Below are positions 43,172-52,014 of a DNA stretch of 64,000 nucleotides, one piece after another (position 1 is the stretch's first letter; the number at the start of each line of letters is the position of its first letter). Position numbers and translations under genes: made by a program. The stretch covers positions 2,273,501 through 2,337,500 of the forward strand of contig NZ_CP113088.1 of NCBI RefSeq assembly GCF_026625145.1, read 5' to 3'. The DNA is from Lacinutrix neustonica. Lineage in GTDB: Bacteria > Bacteroidota > Bacteroidia > Flavobacteriales > Flavobacteriaceae. Under the pieces are notes generated by a model. That model did not search any database, was not told the DNA's origin, and saw nothing but the letters and a program-made list of their open reading frames with translations.

Positions 43172-44360
43172 ATGAAGACTTTAAATGACTTTAACTTTAA
43201 AGATAAAAAAGCATTAATTCGTGTAGATTTTAATGTGCCATTAGATGACCAATTTAATGTGAGCGATGACACAAGAATTGCATCGGCAAAACCCACTATA
43301 ATAAAGGTTTTAGAAGACGGAGGTAGTTGTGTATTAATGTCTCATTTAGGGAGGCCAAAAGGAGTGGATGACACCTTCTCACTTAGGCACATTAGGGATA
43401 AAGTGGAAGATGTGATTGGAGTGGAAACTAAGTTTGTAACGAATTGTGTAGGGGCGGACGCCGAGGAAGCTGCTGCCAACTTGAAACCGGGGGAGATTTT
43501 AATTCTTGAAAACCTACGTTTTCATGACGCCGAGACTAAGGGCGACAGGGCGTTTGCCGAGGAACTCTCTAAACTGGGGGATATTTATGTAAACGATGCT
43601 TTTGGTACCGCGCACAGAGCACACGCTTCTACGACTATTGTTGCCGAATTTTTTCCGGAAAACAAATGTTTTGGGTATTTGTTGGAGAAGGAAATTAAAA
43701 GTATAGATAGAGTTTTAAAAACAGGAGAACATCCAGTTTTAGCAATACTTGGAGGTGCAAAAGTGTCTTCTAAAATCACCATCATAGAAAACATTTTGGA
43801 TGCCGTAGACCACTTAATTATTGGAGGAGGCATGGCTTTTACATTTGTAAAAGCACAGGGTGGCAGTATTGGTGATTCTATTTGTGAGGATGATAAATTG
43901 GATTTAGCGTTACATATTTTAAAAGAAGCCAAAGAAAGAAAGGTGACTGTTCACATTCCTGTTGACGTTGTTGCCGCAAATGCGTTTAGCAACGATGCCA
44001 ATACGCAAATTGTTGATATTACAAAAATTCCGGATCGGTTGGCAAGGTTTGGATGCTGGACCAAAATCAAGAGCTCTTTTTCACGATGTGGTTATGCAAT
44101 GCAAAACTATTTTATGGAATGGCCCTTTAGGTGTTTTTGAAATGGAAAATTTTGCGGCAGGAACGAAAGCTTTAGGAGACGCTATTGCAGAAGCAACCAA
44201 AAAAGGTGCTTTCTCTCTTGTTGGTGGTGGCGACTCAGTAGCTGCTGTTAAGGAATTTGGCTTTGAGAAAAAAGTAAGTTATGTTAGCACCGGTGGAGGC
44301 GCCATGCTGGAGAGCTTAGAAGGTAAAACATTACCAGGCATTGCGGCAATTTTAAAGTAA
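43172..44360 (+). CDS. pgk: Phosphoglycerate kinase
   Basis: N-terminal [40 protein letters not shown] and [13 protein letters not shown]-terminal WNGPLGVFE and GGGDSVAAV, all PGK signatures. It transfers phosphate from 1,3-bisphosphoglycerate to ADP in glycolysis. The frame breaks near 44034-44042 (CCGGATCGG), where one base too many lies beside a CCGGA; GATGG instead of GATCGG restores [19 protein letters not shown]. Repaired length about 396, normal. Confidence 0.93.
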
Positions 44361-44421
44361 AAACGGTTTTTGTATACCATTTTTACTAACATGGCGTTAT
44401 TTTTGTAATCAATTAGAGTCA

Positions 44422-46001
44422 ATGAGAAAATTAAAAACCTACAGTATATTTTTATGTACTTCATTTTGCTGCATTTTAAGCTATGCACAAGATGCAACGC
44501 AAATTAACCCCCAAAAGAGTAGCGGGCTTCAAAGAGTAATGGACGACAACCAAGCTGTAGATGCTATCGATGGACAAACGTTATTTATAAAGGACCTGGA
44601 GCATAAAGGGCCATTAGATTTAGAAAACGCGCTTAAAGACCATCCCTTTGCCTCTGAGGTGGATAAAAAGTGGATGGAAGAACTTTACAGTAATTCTCTT
44701 TTCGACACCATTTATCGTGAGGTTTCCGACTTAAAATACGACGTAGTTGACTACCCGAGCTAACCACAGATACTTTAAAGGCGAGATTAGAAAGGTTGAA
44801 TGCTAGAACGCCCTTTAATGTAGAATATAACCCCCAATTAGAAAGTGTAATAAAAGGGTGGTTAAAAAGAAGACATCATTCCCTTGAACGTTTAATGGGT
44901 TTAAGTAATTATTATTTTCCAATGTTTGAACAAGAGTTGGACAATTACAATATTCCTTTAGAGATGAAGTATCTTGCTATAGTAGAGTCTGCTTTAAAAC
45001 CAAGAGCTAAATCTCGTGTTGGAGCTACGGGTTTATGGCAATTTATGTTTGCAACGGGGAAACAATATGGTTTAGATGTTAGCAGTTATGTAGATGAGCG
45101 TAGTGACCCTATTAAATCGACCCAAGCAGCTTCAAAATATCTCGCTAAGCTTTATGAAATTTTTGGAGATTGGGACCTCGCACTGGCGGCCTATAATTAC
45201 GGGCCAGGAAATGTGGCTAAAGCCATAAGACGCTCTGGTGGACATAGGAACTATTGGAATATAAGACCTAATCTTCCACGTGAAACAGCGGGTTACGTAC
45301 CTGCTTTTTTAGCTACAATGTATATTTTTGAGTATGCCGAAGAACATGGCTTTGTGCAACATAAACCGCAATTTAACTATGTTGAAACCGATACGATCCA
45401 TATAAAACAAATGATTACGTTAGATCAGGTTTCTGAATTTACTGAGGTAAATATAGAAATCCTTCAGTTTTTAAATCCGTCGTACAAGTTGGATATTATT
45501 CCCTATATCAAGGGTAAAGAATACACCTTGCGTTTACCACGGGAAGTTGTTGGTACCTTCGTAAACAATGAAGAAAACATGTATGCTTTTGCTAAAGCAG
45601 AGTTTGATAAACGTGAAAAACCATTACCACAATTATTGCAAGCCGATACGAAAACGCGTTACAGAGTGAGAGCTGGAGATTATTTAGGTAAAATTGCAAG
45701 AAAATTTGGGGTGCGCGTGAGCCAAATTAAACAATGGAATGGCTTAAGAAGCAATAATCTCAAAGTAGGGCAACGGTTAACCATTTTTCCAAGAAATCCC
45801 TCATCTACAACGAATAATGCTTTAAACACAAATAAGTCTTCAAATCATACAGGAACGACCTATATAGTAAAAAGTGGTGACTCACTTTGGAGCATTTCGC
45901 AAAAATTTTCAGGCGTTACCATTGAAAATATAAAAGAATGGAACGATATTAGTGGGAACAATTTAAAACCAGGAGAGACCTTAAAAATTTCTAAAGGCTA
46001 A
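44422..46001 (+). CDS. Lytic transglycosylase with two LysM domains (MltD-like)
   Basis: A signal peptide ends LSYAQ. The SLT domain has the catalytic Glu in LAIVESALKPRAKSRVGATG and LWQFMFATGK, DERSDPIKSTQAA and LALAAYNYGPGNV. Two LysM domains follow (RYRVRAGDYLGKIARKFGV and YIVKSGDSLWSISQKFSG), which bind peptidoglycan. It cleaves glycan strands in the periplasm. The frame breaks at about 44755-44758, CCGA for CCNGA, restoring VVDYPELTTDTLKARLE. Start is ATG at 44422. Confidence 0.88.
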
Positions 46002-46043
46002 ACATTTTAGAAGGTTAATATTTAAATAAAAAACAGCTCAATT

Positions 46044-47031
46044 ATGCGTAAAACGACACTCTTAGTAGTTATTGTATTATCCCTTTTTTCATGCAAAGAA
46101 GGAAGTAAAGAAAGCCAAAGAATTCTACCAGATTCAGCAGGGCCAATAAATAATGTTTCTATTGTTATAGATAACGAACTCGGAAAAATACGGTAGGTGA
46201 GGCGATAAGAGATGTTCTTGCAGCGCCAATAGATGGACTAAATCAAGAAGAGCCGTTGTTTTCGTTAAATCAAATCCCACCTCAAGTATTTACGAGTTTT
46301 GCCAAAGAAAGCAGAAATACTTTGAAAATTGAACAAGGACCGGTAGGTTTTAAAATTGTAAAAGATGCTTTTGCCCGACCACAAACGATGATTGTTTTAA
46401 GCGGAAAGGATATTGCTGAAATAAAGATGCAGATTAATAAACATGAAACGCAAATAGTGAACGCGTTTAAGGTGTCAGACATAAGAAAAACACAAAAAGA
46501 TCACCAAAAAGCGTTACAAAATGCCCAAGTGATAGAAGAATCTTTAGGTATAGAAATAGGCTTTCCTAATACGTTTAGAATTGCTACGACAGCAGCAAAG
46601 CCGGAAGATAAATTCTTTTGGATAAGACGTGATATTCCCACAGGTTACACCAATGTTCTGTTATATGAAGTGCCTATGGAAGCCCTGAAGAAGGATGACA
46701 GCCTCGTAAATCAAGTTTTAAAAATAAGAGACTCCATTGGCCGAAGTATATTGGAGGACCAGTAGAAGGGAGTTATATGGCAACAGAAATGATGTACGCC
46801 CCACACATATACGAATCCATTATCGACAATAAACCTACCATTGAAGTTAAAGGCCTTTGGGATGTAAAAGGAGGGCCCATTATGTCCGGACCTTTTATCA
46901 CTTACTTTATTGAAGATAAAGTGAATGAAAGATACCTGGTCGCAGAAGGTTTTACTTTCGCACCTTCCGTGTCTAAAAGAGATTATATGTTTGAATTAGA
47001 GGCTGTAATAAAATCTATTGAGGTGAAATAA
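46044..47031 (+). CDS. DUF4837 family lipoprotein
   Basis: Lipobox LFSC (residues about 14-17). The body contains GIEIGFPNTFRIA, FFWIRRDIPTGYTNVLLYEV, GPVEGSYMATEM and VKGLWDVKGGPIMSGPFITY, typical of DUF4837, a flavobacterial envelope family of unknown role. Two deletions at the motif: TCGG at about 46179-46182 (TCTGG gives NELWKNTVGEAIRD) and CCGA at about 46741-46744 (CCGGA gives SIGRKYIGGPVEGSY). Repaired length about 329. A perfect terminator follows. Confidence 0.85.
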
Positions 47032-47050
47032 ATACAGTTACTGAATATCT

Positions 47051-47092
47051 AAAAACAAACGCCCATGTTTAAACATGGGCGTTTGTTTTTAA
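47051..47092 (+). terminator. Strong bidirectional terminator
   Basis: AAACGCCCATGTTT faces AAACATGGGCGTTT with A- and T-runs outside. It closes the core-genome part of the window before the peptide arrays. Confidence 0.9.
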
Positions 47093-47101
47093 AGTAAGTG
47101 T

Positions 47102-47254
47102 TTAATTTGTGTCAGAAGTACGTATACTAACAGGCCTGCGAAATCCGGAACCACTATTAACTTTTAGCATTGTGTGTTCAGAAAGTTCCACAATAGTTGT
47201 TTTCATAAAAATAGGAGAATTTGAAAGTGATTTTTTTTCTTGAGTTGTTTTCAT
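47102..47254 (-). CDS. GG-leader precursor peptide, degenerate leader
   Basis: 50 residues starting MKTTQEKKSLSNS, with a second MKTTIVELSE at residue 17 that could be the true start. The double-glycine site is altered to VNSGSG, and the tail is GFRRPVSIRTSDTN, without Cys. It belongs to module 1, on the strand opposite its regulator. A decaying copy is possible. Confidence 0.5.
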   Translation of the reverse strand: MKTTQEKKSLSNSPIFMKTTIVELSEHTMLKVNSGSGFRRPVSIRTSDTN

Positions 47255-47369
47255 AATATGGAATTTTAAATAATAAGAATGTCTTTAGAAAGTCAACTTA
47301 ATTAGAGTCAACAGAGTTGTTTATTTATATATAAACGGTGAACTACTATGTCTTGTACTAATCGTTTCA

Positions 47370-47538
47370 TCAGAGGTTTTGGCCAGATCCAACGATCATC
47401 CTAGTATTTGATTCACTTAGCTTTGTACCGGAACCACCTAAAATCTCCTTCAGGTTTGGAGCATTTAATTCAATGATGGTTTGTTTATTTATTTTTGAGT
47501 GTTTTGCTATAAATCGTTTTTGTTTGAGATGTCTTCAT
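47370..47538 (-). pseudogene. GG-leader precursor, frame broken in an A-run
   Basis: ATG at 47538 gives MKTSQTK, then the frame shifts in the run CAAACAAAAACG. Removing one A gives RFIAKHSKINKQTIIELNAP, NLKEILGGSG and a core TKLSESNTRMIVGSGQNL. The leader then fits the family, so this is either a homopolymer read error or a recent pseudogene. Confidence 0.55.
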
Positions 47539-47664
47539 AGTATAAAACAAACGAAATTTACGATTATTTTTAATTTGTAATTAAATGGGATGTATAAACA
47601 CTAGTATAACGTATCGTTCTGAAACAATCTTTATGCTCTATTATAGGGGGGTACTTAGTTTGAT

Positions 47665-47847
47665 TTAGTGAGCAATACTTTTAGGTCTTGTACTATGTGT
47701 TGCCCCCGTACTACCTCCTAATGTACCTCCATTAATCTCTTTTAAATTTGAATCATTTAATTCAATAATAGAATATTTTAAAAAAGAAATTTTTTTGCTT
47801 TGCATTATTTTTTTTTGGTTAGGAAAGTCTGCTTGAATTGTTTTCAT
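47665..47847 (-). CDS. GG-leader precursor peptide, divergent to regulator 1
   Basis: 60 residues. The N-terminus is extended (MKTIQADFPNQKKIMQSKK) before the standard FLKYSIIELNDSNLKEINGG. The core TLGGSTGATHSTRPKSIAH is rich in Ser/Thr but has no Cys. It starts 170 bases from the start of regulator 1, so the two share a divergent promoter region. Confidence 0.75.
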   Translation of the reverse strand: MKTIQADFPNQKKIMQSKKISFLKYSIIELNDSNLKEINGGTLGGSTGATHSTRPKSIAH

Positions 47848-48016
47848 TTTAAGAGGGATTATAAAATTAATGTTTTGGTTAAATAAAAGATTAGTTTTTA
47901 TATATTCAATCTTTCAAAACAAAGATATAGGATATGTGTATTCAGTTAAAGTAACTACACCCTGTTTTTATAAAAACACTTTTTTTATACAGTAAATAGC
48001 TTAAAATCAAACAATT

Positions 48017-49762
48017 ATGTCTCTTAAAACATTCTTAAAAAACAAGATATTTTACCATAAGTGTTTTCGTATACTGTCATTATCCCTTCTAATTACCGTT
48101 TGTTTTAGTGTTGATGCTCAAAACCAACAGCTAAAAGATTCCATTAAGAAATACATCTATAATAATAGAGAGAAAACAGAATATTTTAATAAACAGTTGT
48201 TTACTTTAAGTGAAAGCAAAAATAACGAAGAAGATTTAAGTTGGTCTTATATGATCTATGCAATCATGCACGAACTGTCGAATGACTTGGATAGCACTGT
48301 ATTTTATTATCAAAAGGCATTAGATAGGTCTTCGACTCCTTCAGATATTATAGATTACACTTATAGTATAGGTGTTATTTATGAAGCAAAACGGGATTAT
48401 GAAAGAGCATTAAGACTTTATAATGAAGCATTATCAATAGCATCAGAAAATAATTTAGAAAGTAAAAAAGAAGACATCAGACTTTCAATCACGTCTATAA
48501 GAAATAAGGTTAATGGAACTTTAGAGTCTATCACACAACTTTTAGCCGCTTACGATAAATATGCCGATGATAAAACTTCCATTAGATATATTAGAAAAAA
48601 ATTAATTGATGGTTATGTCGCTAACAGTTTATACGATAAAGCATTAATACATATTGAGGAGGGGTTAAAACAAGCTTCGGAAGAAAATAACTCAGAATAT
48701 TTATACTATTTGAATGAACTTAAAGGAAAGTGCTATTTAAATAAAAAAGAGTACAAACGTAGTCATGAAGCTTTAGAAATTGCAATAAAACATGCTAATA
48801 TACTAGACAATGAATTGTTTTTAGATAATACTAATTATGTGTTAGCAGAAGTTAAAAATAGACAAAGAAAAACGAAAGAATCTATTGTTTTAATAAAAAA
48901 TATTTTACAGCGGGAAGACGAAAAATCATCCGAAGAGCGCTATAAATATTATAATTTACTTGCAGAAAATTACAAGTTGTTAGACAGTAGTGATGTGTCG
49001 AATACGTATTATAAAAAATCGATTAAAGAAAGAGAAAAAGCATCCATTGAAAGAATAGAAACATTAGAAAAAATTTACAAAATTTCGTTAGGCGAAGAAA
49101 TTACAGAGACTAAAGAGCAAAAAACTAAAAAAAAGTACTGGATTATTGCTTTTGTAATACTACTATTTACCGCAATAGTATTGTTTTTTAGATATATAAA
49201 AATAAAAAGAAAGGATCAAATCGCTTTCGATGCGCTTTTTAGAAAAGTTAAGGATTATGAAAATAAATCAGCCCACTTAGATATAGATCTGGTTATTAAA
49301 GATCTTTCCAAAAAGGCTAATAGTGAAGCTAAAAAATTAAAGGTTGAGACAGCTGAAACCAAAGAAGCCATTTCAAAAACCAATAGATTTGTCTTGGATA
49401 AAGCAAAAGTTGGTAAGATTCTTAAAAAAATTAAAAAATTAGAACAAGAGCATTATTTTTTAAGAAAAGACTGCAACATGCATAATATGGCTAAAGCATT
49501 AGGCACAAACACTTCATATTTGTCTAAAATTGTAAATGAACACCTTAATAAATCGTTTAGTAAGTACATAAATGATTTAAGAATCGACTATGCAGTTGTT
49601 GAATTAAAAAATAGTAGTCGATTAAGAGCTTATTCGGTAGCAGCAATTGCTGAAGAATTTGGTTATAAGAATGCAGATTCCTTCTCAAGTTACTTTAAAT
49701 CGGTAACAGGTATCACGCCTTCTGTTTATATAAAAAAGATTAAAAGCATTAGAACTTCTTAA
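48017..49762 (+). CDS. Module 1 regulator: TPR sensor with membrane helix and AraC-type HTH
   Basis: 581 residues. A basic N-terminus and signal or anchor (residues about 18-36, ending VDAQ) are followed by TPR-like helical repeats (residues about 55-340, e.g. STVFYYQKALDRSS, RDYERALRLYNEALSIA, SLYDKALIHIEEGL), one membrane helix YWIIAFVILLFTAIVLFF (about 373-390), and a C-terminal AraC-type DNA-binding domain (MHNMAKALGTNTSYLSKIVN ... IAEEFGYKNADSFSSYFKSV). The layout implies an envelope sensor tied directly to DNA binding. It is flanked by a divergent GG-peptide and a downstream GG-peptide array. Regulation of these peptides is inferred from position. Confidence 0.85.
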   Translation: MSLKTFLKNKIFYHKCFRILSLSLLITVCFSVDAQNQQLKDSIKKYIYNNREKTEYFNKQLFTLSESKNNEEDLSWSYMIYAIMHELSNDLDSTVFYYQKALDRSSTPSDIIDYTYSIGVIYEAKRDYERALRLYNEALSIASENNLESKKEDIRLSITSIRNKVNGTLESITQLLAAYDKYADDKTSIRYIRKKLIDGYVANSLYDKALIHIEEGLKQASEENNSEYLYYLNELKGKCYLNKKEYKRSHEALEIAIKHANILDNELFLDNTNYVLAEVKNRQRKTKESIVLIKNILQREDEKSSEERYKYYNLLAENYKLLDSSDVSNTYYKKSIKEREKASIERIETLEKIYKISLGEEITETKEQKTKKKYWIIAFVILLFTAIVLFFRYIKIKRKDQIAFDALFRKVKDYENKSAHLDIDLVIKDLSKKANSEAKKLKVETAETKEAISKTNRFVLDKAKVGKILKKIKKLEQEHYFLRKDCNMHNMAKALGTNTSYLSKIVNEHLNKSFSKYINDLRIDYAVVELKNSSRLRAYSVAAIAEEFGYKNADSFSSYFKSVTGITPSVYIKKIKSIRTS

Positions 49763-49793
49763 GTATAATAAAGCTTTCAACTTTCCATTATAG

Positions 49794-49809
49794 GATTTTT
49801 ATAAAAATC
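49794..49809. promoter_or_regulatory. Perfect 16-bp palindrome upstream of array 1
   Basis: GATTTTTATAAAAATC, self-complementary, between the regulator 1 stop and the array 1 promoter-like element. Similar palindromes occur at 47964-47977 (GTTTTTATAAAAAC, before regulator 1) and 53775-53794. Possibly an operator; an AT-rich chance palindrome cannot be excluded. Confidence 0.35.
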
Positions 49810-49838
49810 TAGTTTTCTATATTTTATGAAAACCGGGA

Positions 49839-49879
49839 GTCTTCACTTGCACAACACTTTTTTTTAAAATTACTTTGAC
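49839..49879 (+). promoter_or_regulatory. Array 1 promoter-like element (TTG-N20-TTACTTTG)
   Basis: TTG at 49847-49849 and TTACTTTG at 49870-49877, spaced 20 bases, fit the Bacteroidota -33/-7 promoter layout (TTG and TAnnTTTG). The 41-base block starting GTCTTCACTTGCACA is repeated at 53797-53837 with three differences. It lies 258 bases before the first precursor of array 1, leaving a long 5' leader with nothing else recognisable. Confidence 0.65.
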
Positions 49880-50134
49880 CCAACAAACGAAAACAATTGT
49901 GTTACAGTACATTAGTCTTTAAACGTTCTAAAAAATATCATTTATAAACGTAAAGTAGAAGGGTTCACTCAAGTAAGATTGACATTTCCGAACTTTCATT
50001 TTTAAGAGCTCTTTGTTAAAAATAGATACCTGGGCAGTATAAAAATTTGCGTGAGTTGGAGAAGGAGGTGGACGCTTTTAATAGTTAGGAGTCATCGTTC
50101 TTCATTTAAACACAGCAATTAAATCTTAAATAGT

Positions 50135-50278
50135 ATGAAAACACAAAAAAACAATTTACAATTTCACACAGCGACAATTTTAGAAATAAATGACAGCACT
50201 TTAAAAAGTGTGGATGTAGGAAGTAACCTTGGTGCCATTTTGCAAGCACTTTCTATAGGTACTGTAGCATTAATGTAA
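50135..50278 (+). CDS. GG-leader precursor peptide, variant cleavage site
   Basis: 47 residues. Leader MKTQKNNLQFHTATILEIND is typical, but the double Gly is replaced by VDVGS. Core NLGAILQALSIGTVALM is hydrophobic, without Cys. First gene of array 1. Confidence 0.65.
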   Translation: MKTQKNNLQFHTATILEINDSTLKSVDVGSNLGAILQALSIGTVALM

Positions 50279-50452
50279 AAAGAATAAAATATGGTGATTC
50301 TTAAAAAGTAGCAATAGAGGCTAAAGTCATCGACTTAATCCATTTACAAACATGAGCTTATCTATTTACAATAACGAGAATTACCAACAGTGGACCGCTT
50401 TGTGGCACTATAAATACACAAAGCACTTTTATTAATATAAATATTAAACATT

Positions 50453-50596
50453 ATGAAAACACAAAACACAAACTTAAGCTTTAGCAAAAACACAATGGTA
50501 GAATTAGATGAGGATCAATTATTAGCAATTGAAGGAGGAAGTTTGGGGGCCTTTGCCTTAGGCGTTGCTCTTGGAATTCTATATGAATTAGTATAA
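50453..50596 (+). CDS. GG-leader precursor peptide, hydrophobic Gly/Ala core
   Basis: 47 residues. Leader ends ELDEDQLLAIEGG. Core SLGAFALGVALGILYELV has no Cys and contains small-residue spacing like the GxxxG packing motifs of unmodified two-peptide bacteriocins. Confidence 0.75.
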   Translation: MKTQNTNLSFSKNTMVELDEDQLLAIEGGSLGAFALGVALGILYELV

Positions 50597-50644
50597 TAAT
50601 AACAAAACATAAATTGTAACAACAACAATAAAACACGAAATATT

Positions 50645-50794
50645 ATGAAAACACAAAACACACAAAATAAATTAGATTTTAGAAAGGGGTCAGTTACCGA
50701 GTTAAGTGATCAAGAGATACTTGCCATCGAAGGAGGCACCGCATTCGCAGCTGGATTTGCGATTGGTCGAATTATTTCAAAAATCATTCAATAA
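50645..50794 (+). CDS. GG-leader precursor peptide, hydrophobic Gly/Ala core
   Basis: 49 residues. Leader ends ELSDQEILAIEGG. Core TAFAAGFAIGRIISKIIQ is amphipathic and cationic at the end. It is adjacent to the similar 50453 gene, so the two could act as a pair. Confidence 0.75.
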   Translation: MKTQNTQNKLDFRKGSVTELSDQEILAIEGGTAFAAGFAIGRIISKIIQ

Positions 50795-50934
50795 GGATTA
50801 AAAATCATTCAATAAACCTGAACAATAGCTTTATTGTTCAGGTAATTTATTTCTAGTAGTCAAATTATATTAAAAGCCTAGTGTAAAACGATTAGAAAAC
50901 AGTACCCGACAAGCGAAAACAACAAACAAACAAG

Positions 50935-51063
50935 ATGAGAACACAAAATAAAAATTTAGAATTCACACAAAAGACCCTTTTGGAGTTAAATGACAATAAT
51001 TTACTAACCATTAATGGAGGAGGGAGCACAAACCTTTTTATAGAGTCATGTATTAGCTATTAA
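50935..51063 (+). CDS. GG-leader precursor peptide
   Basis: 42 residues, start MRTQNKNLEF instead of MKTQ. Leader ends TINGG, core GSTNLFIESCISY with one Cys and several Ser/Thr. Confidence 0.75.
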   Translation: MRTQNKNLEFTQKTLLELNDNNLLTINGGGSTNLFIESCISY

Positions 51064-51074
51064 AACATAACATT

Positions 51075-51212
51075 ATGAAAACAAAAACAAAAGAATTAGA
51101 ATTTCGTGTTCATTCTGTAGTTGAGATACATCAAAACGAGTTATTAGAAATTAACGGAGGCTCTTCATGTGTATGCAGCGTCCCTACAATAATTAAAACA
51201 TTAGTATTATGA
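51075..51212 (+). CDS. GG-leader precursor peptide with CxC core
   Basis: 45 residues. Leader MKTKTKELEF ... ELLEINGG. Core SSCVCSVPTIIKTLVL has two Cys near Ser, which would suit thioether chemistry if a synthetase exists. Its stop overlaps the next ATG by four bases (ATGA). Confidence 0.78.
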   Translation: MKTKTKELEFRVHSVVEIHQNELLEINGGSSCVCSVPTIIKTLVL

Positions 51213-51340
51213 AAACACAAAACAACACATTAGATTTCAAGACAAGCACAGTTTTTGAATTAAAAAAGAATGAAATGCTAAAAATCCATGGAGGATCTTC
51301 GGGTTATTTGTGCGATTTGTTTGAGTTACGGCTTAATTAG
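51209..51340 (+). CDS. GG-leader precursor peptide
   Basis: 43 residues. Leader MKTQNNTLDFKTSTVFELKK ends KIHGG. Core SSGYLCDLFELRLN. Last gene of array 1, overlapping the previous gene by four bases and followed by a terminator. Confidence 0.78.
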   Translation: MKTQNNTLDFKTSTVFELKKNEMLKIHGGSSGYLCDLFELRLN

Positions 51341-51351
51341 GCTTCCTAATC

Positions 51352-51384
51352 AAAAAACCCAACGCATTGCGTTGGGTTTTTTAT
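51352..51384 (+). terminator. Terminator closing array 1
   Basis: AAAAAACCCAACGC, loop ATT, GCGTTGGGTTTTTT. The same hairpin with loop ATA closes array 2. Confidence 0.92.
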
Positions 51385-51423
51385 TATAGTTGATTTTTAA
51401 AACTAGAATATTATATTAAAAAA

Positions 51424-51582
51424 CTACTGTTGCATATTTGTTGTAGTACCACCACCATTAGCTTCGCCAGTACCTGATGGAGTTAAAGTATTACAATTTG
51501 TAACCGTTGTGAGTCTAATATTTAAACTCGTTTCTCGAACACCACCATTAACAGTTAAAGATTTTTGTTTTTTAGATTTCAT
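51424..51582 (-). CDS. GG-leader peptide with drastically shortened leader
   Basis: 52 residues. MKSKKQKSLTVNGG lacks the central ExLN helix of the other leaders, as if about 17 residues were deleted. The core is long and Thr/Asn-rich with one Cys (SLNIRLTTVTNCNTLTPSG) and contains a second NGGG. Confidence 0.6.
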   Translation of the reverse strand: MKSKKQKSLTVNGGVRETSLNIRLTTVTNCNTLTPSGTGEANGGGTTTNMQQ

Positions 51583-51645
51583 AAAGGATTTTCATAAAAC
51601 TATTAATTGTTATGGGATACATGCTTACTAATAAAGCGTATTTAG

Positions 51646-51825
51646 CTAATTTGATTGATTTGTAGCAATAGTTGTCGTTCTTATCTCTATATGGCAATTT
51701 GTTGAATTTTGTCCCACTTCTGCAGCTGTAACAGTTCCTCCAATAATGGATAGAGATTGTTGGTTGTTAAGTTCTGTAATAGATAGTTTTGCGAAAAATG
51801 ATACTTTTCCTTTTTTACTTTTCAT
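51646..51825 (-). CDS. GG-leader precursor peptide, divergent to regulator 2
   Basis: 59 residues. Leader MKSKKGKVSFFAKLSITELN ends SLSIIGG. Core of 29 residues with one Cys (TVTAAEVGQNSTNCHIEI...) and many Thr. It starts 190 bases from regulator 2 on the opposite strand. Confidence 0.75.
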   Translation of the reverse strand: MKSKKGKVSFFAKLSITELNNQQSLSIIGGTVTAAEVGQNSTNCHIEIRTTTIATNQSN

Positions 51826-52014
51826 AATTAGGTGTTATTATAGTTACTCAATTATCAAATATAAATTAATTTGAGCTTTCTAATGCGTTGAATTTGACCC
51901 TATTTATAAAAAAGGATCATTAAAAAGGGTGTAAATAATCCCTCTCCTAATAGTAATAAAGTTTTTATAAAATGTATTTTTACAACATCTACTATAAATA
52001 ACCACCCTGATTAT

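Noticed and set aside
987..46744. Programmed ribosomal frameshifting at CCGAGA
   Set aside because: The motif occurs in both orientations relative to the genes and yields insertions as well as deletions, and natural CCGAGA copies (about 3148, 36261, 38549) do not shift the frame, so a translational mechanism does not fit.
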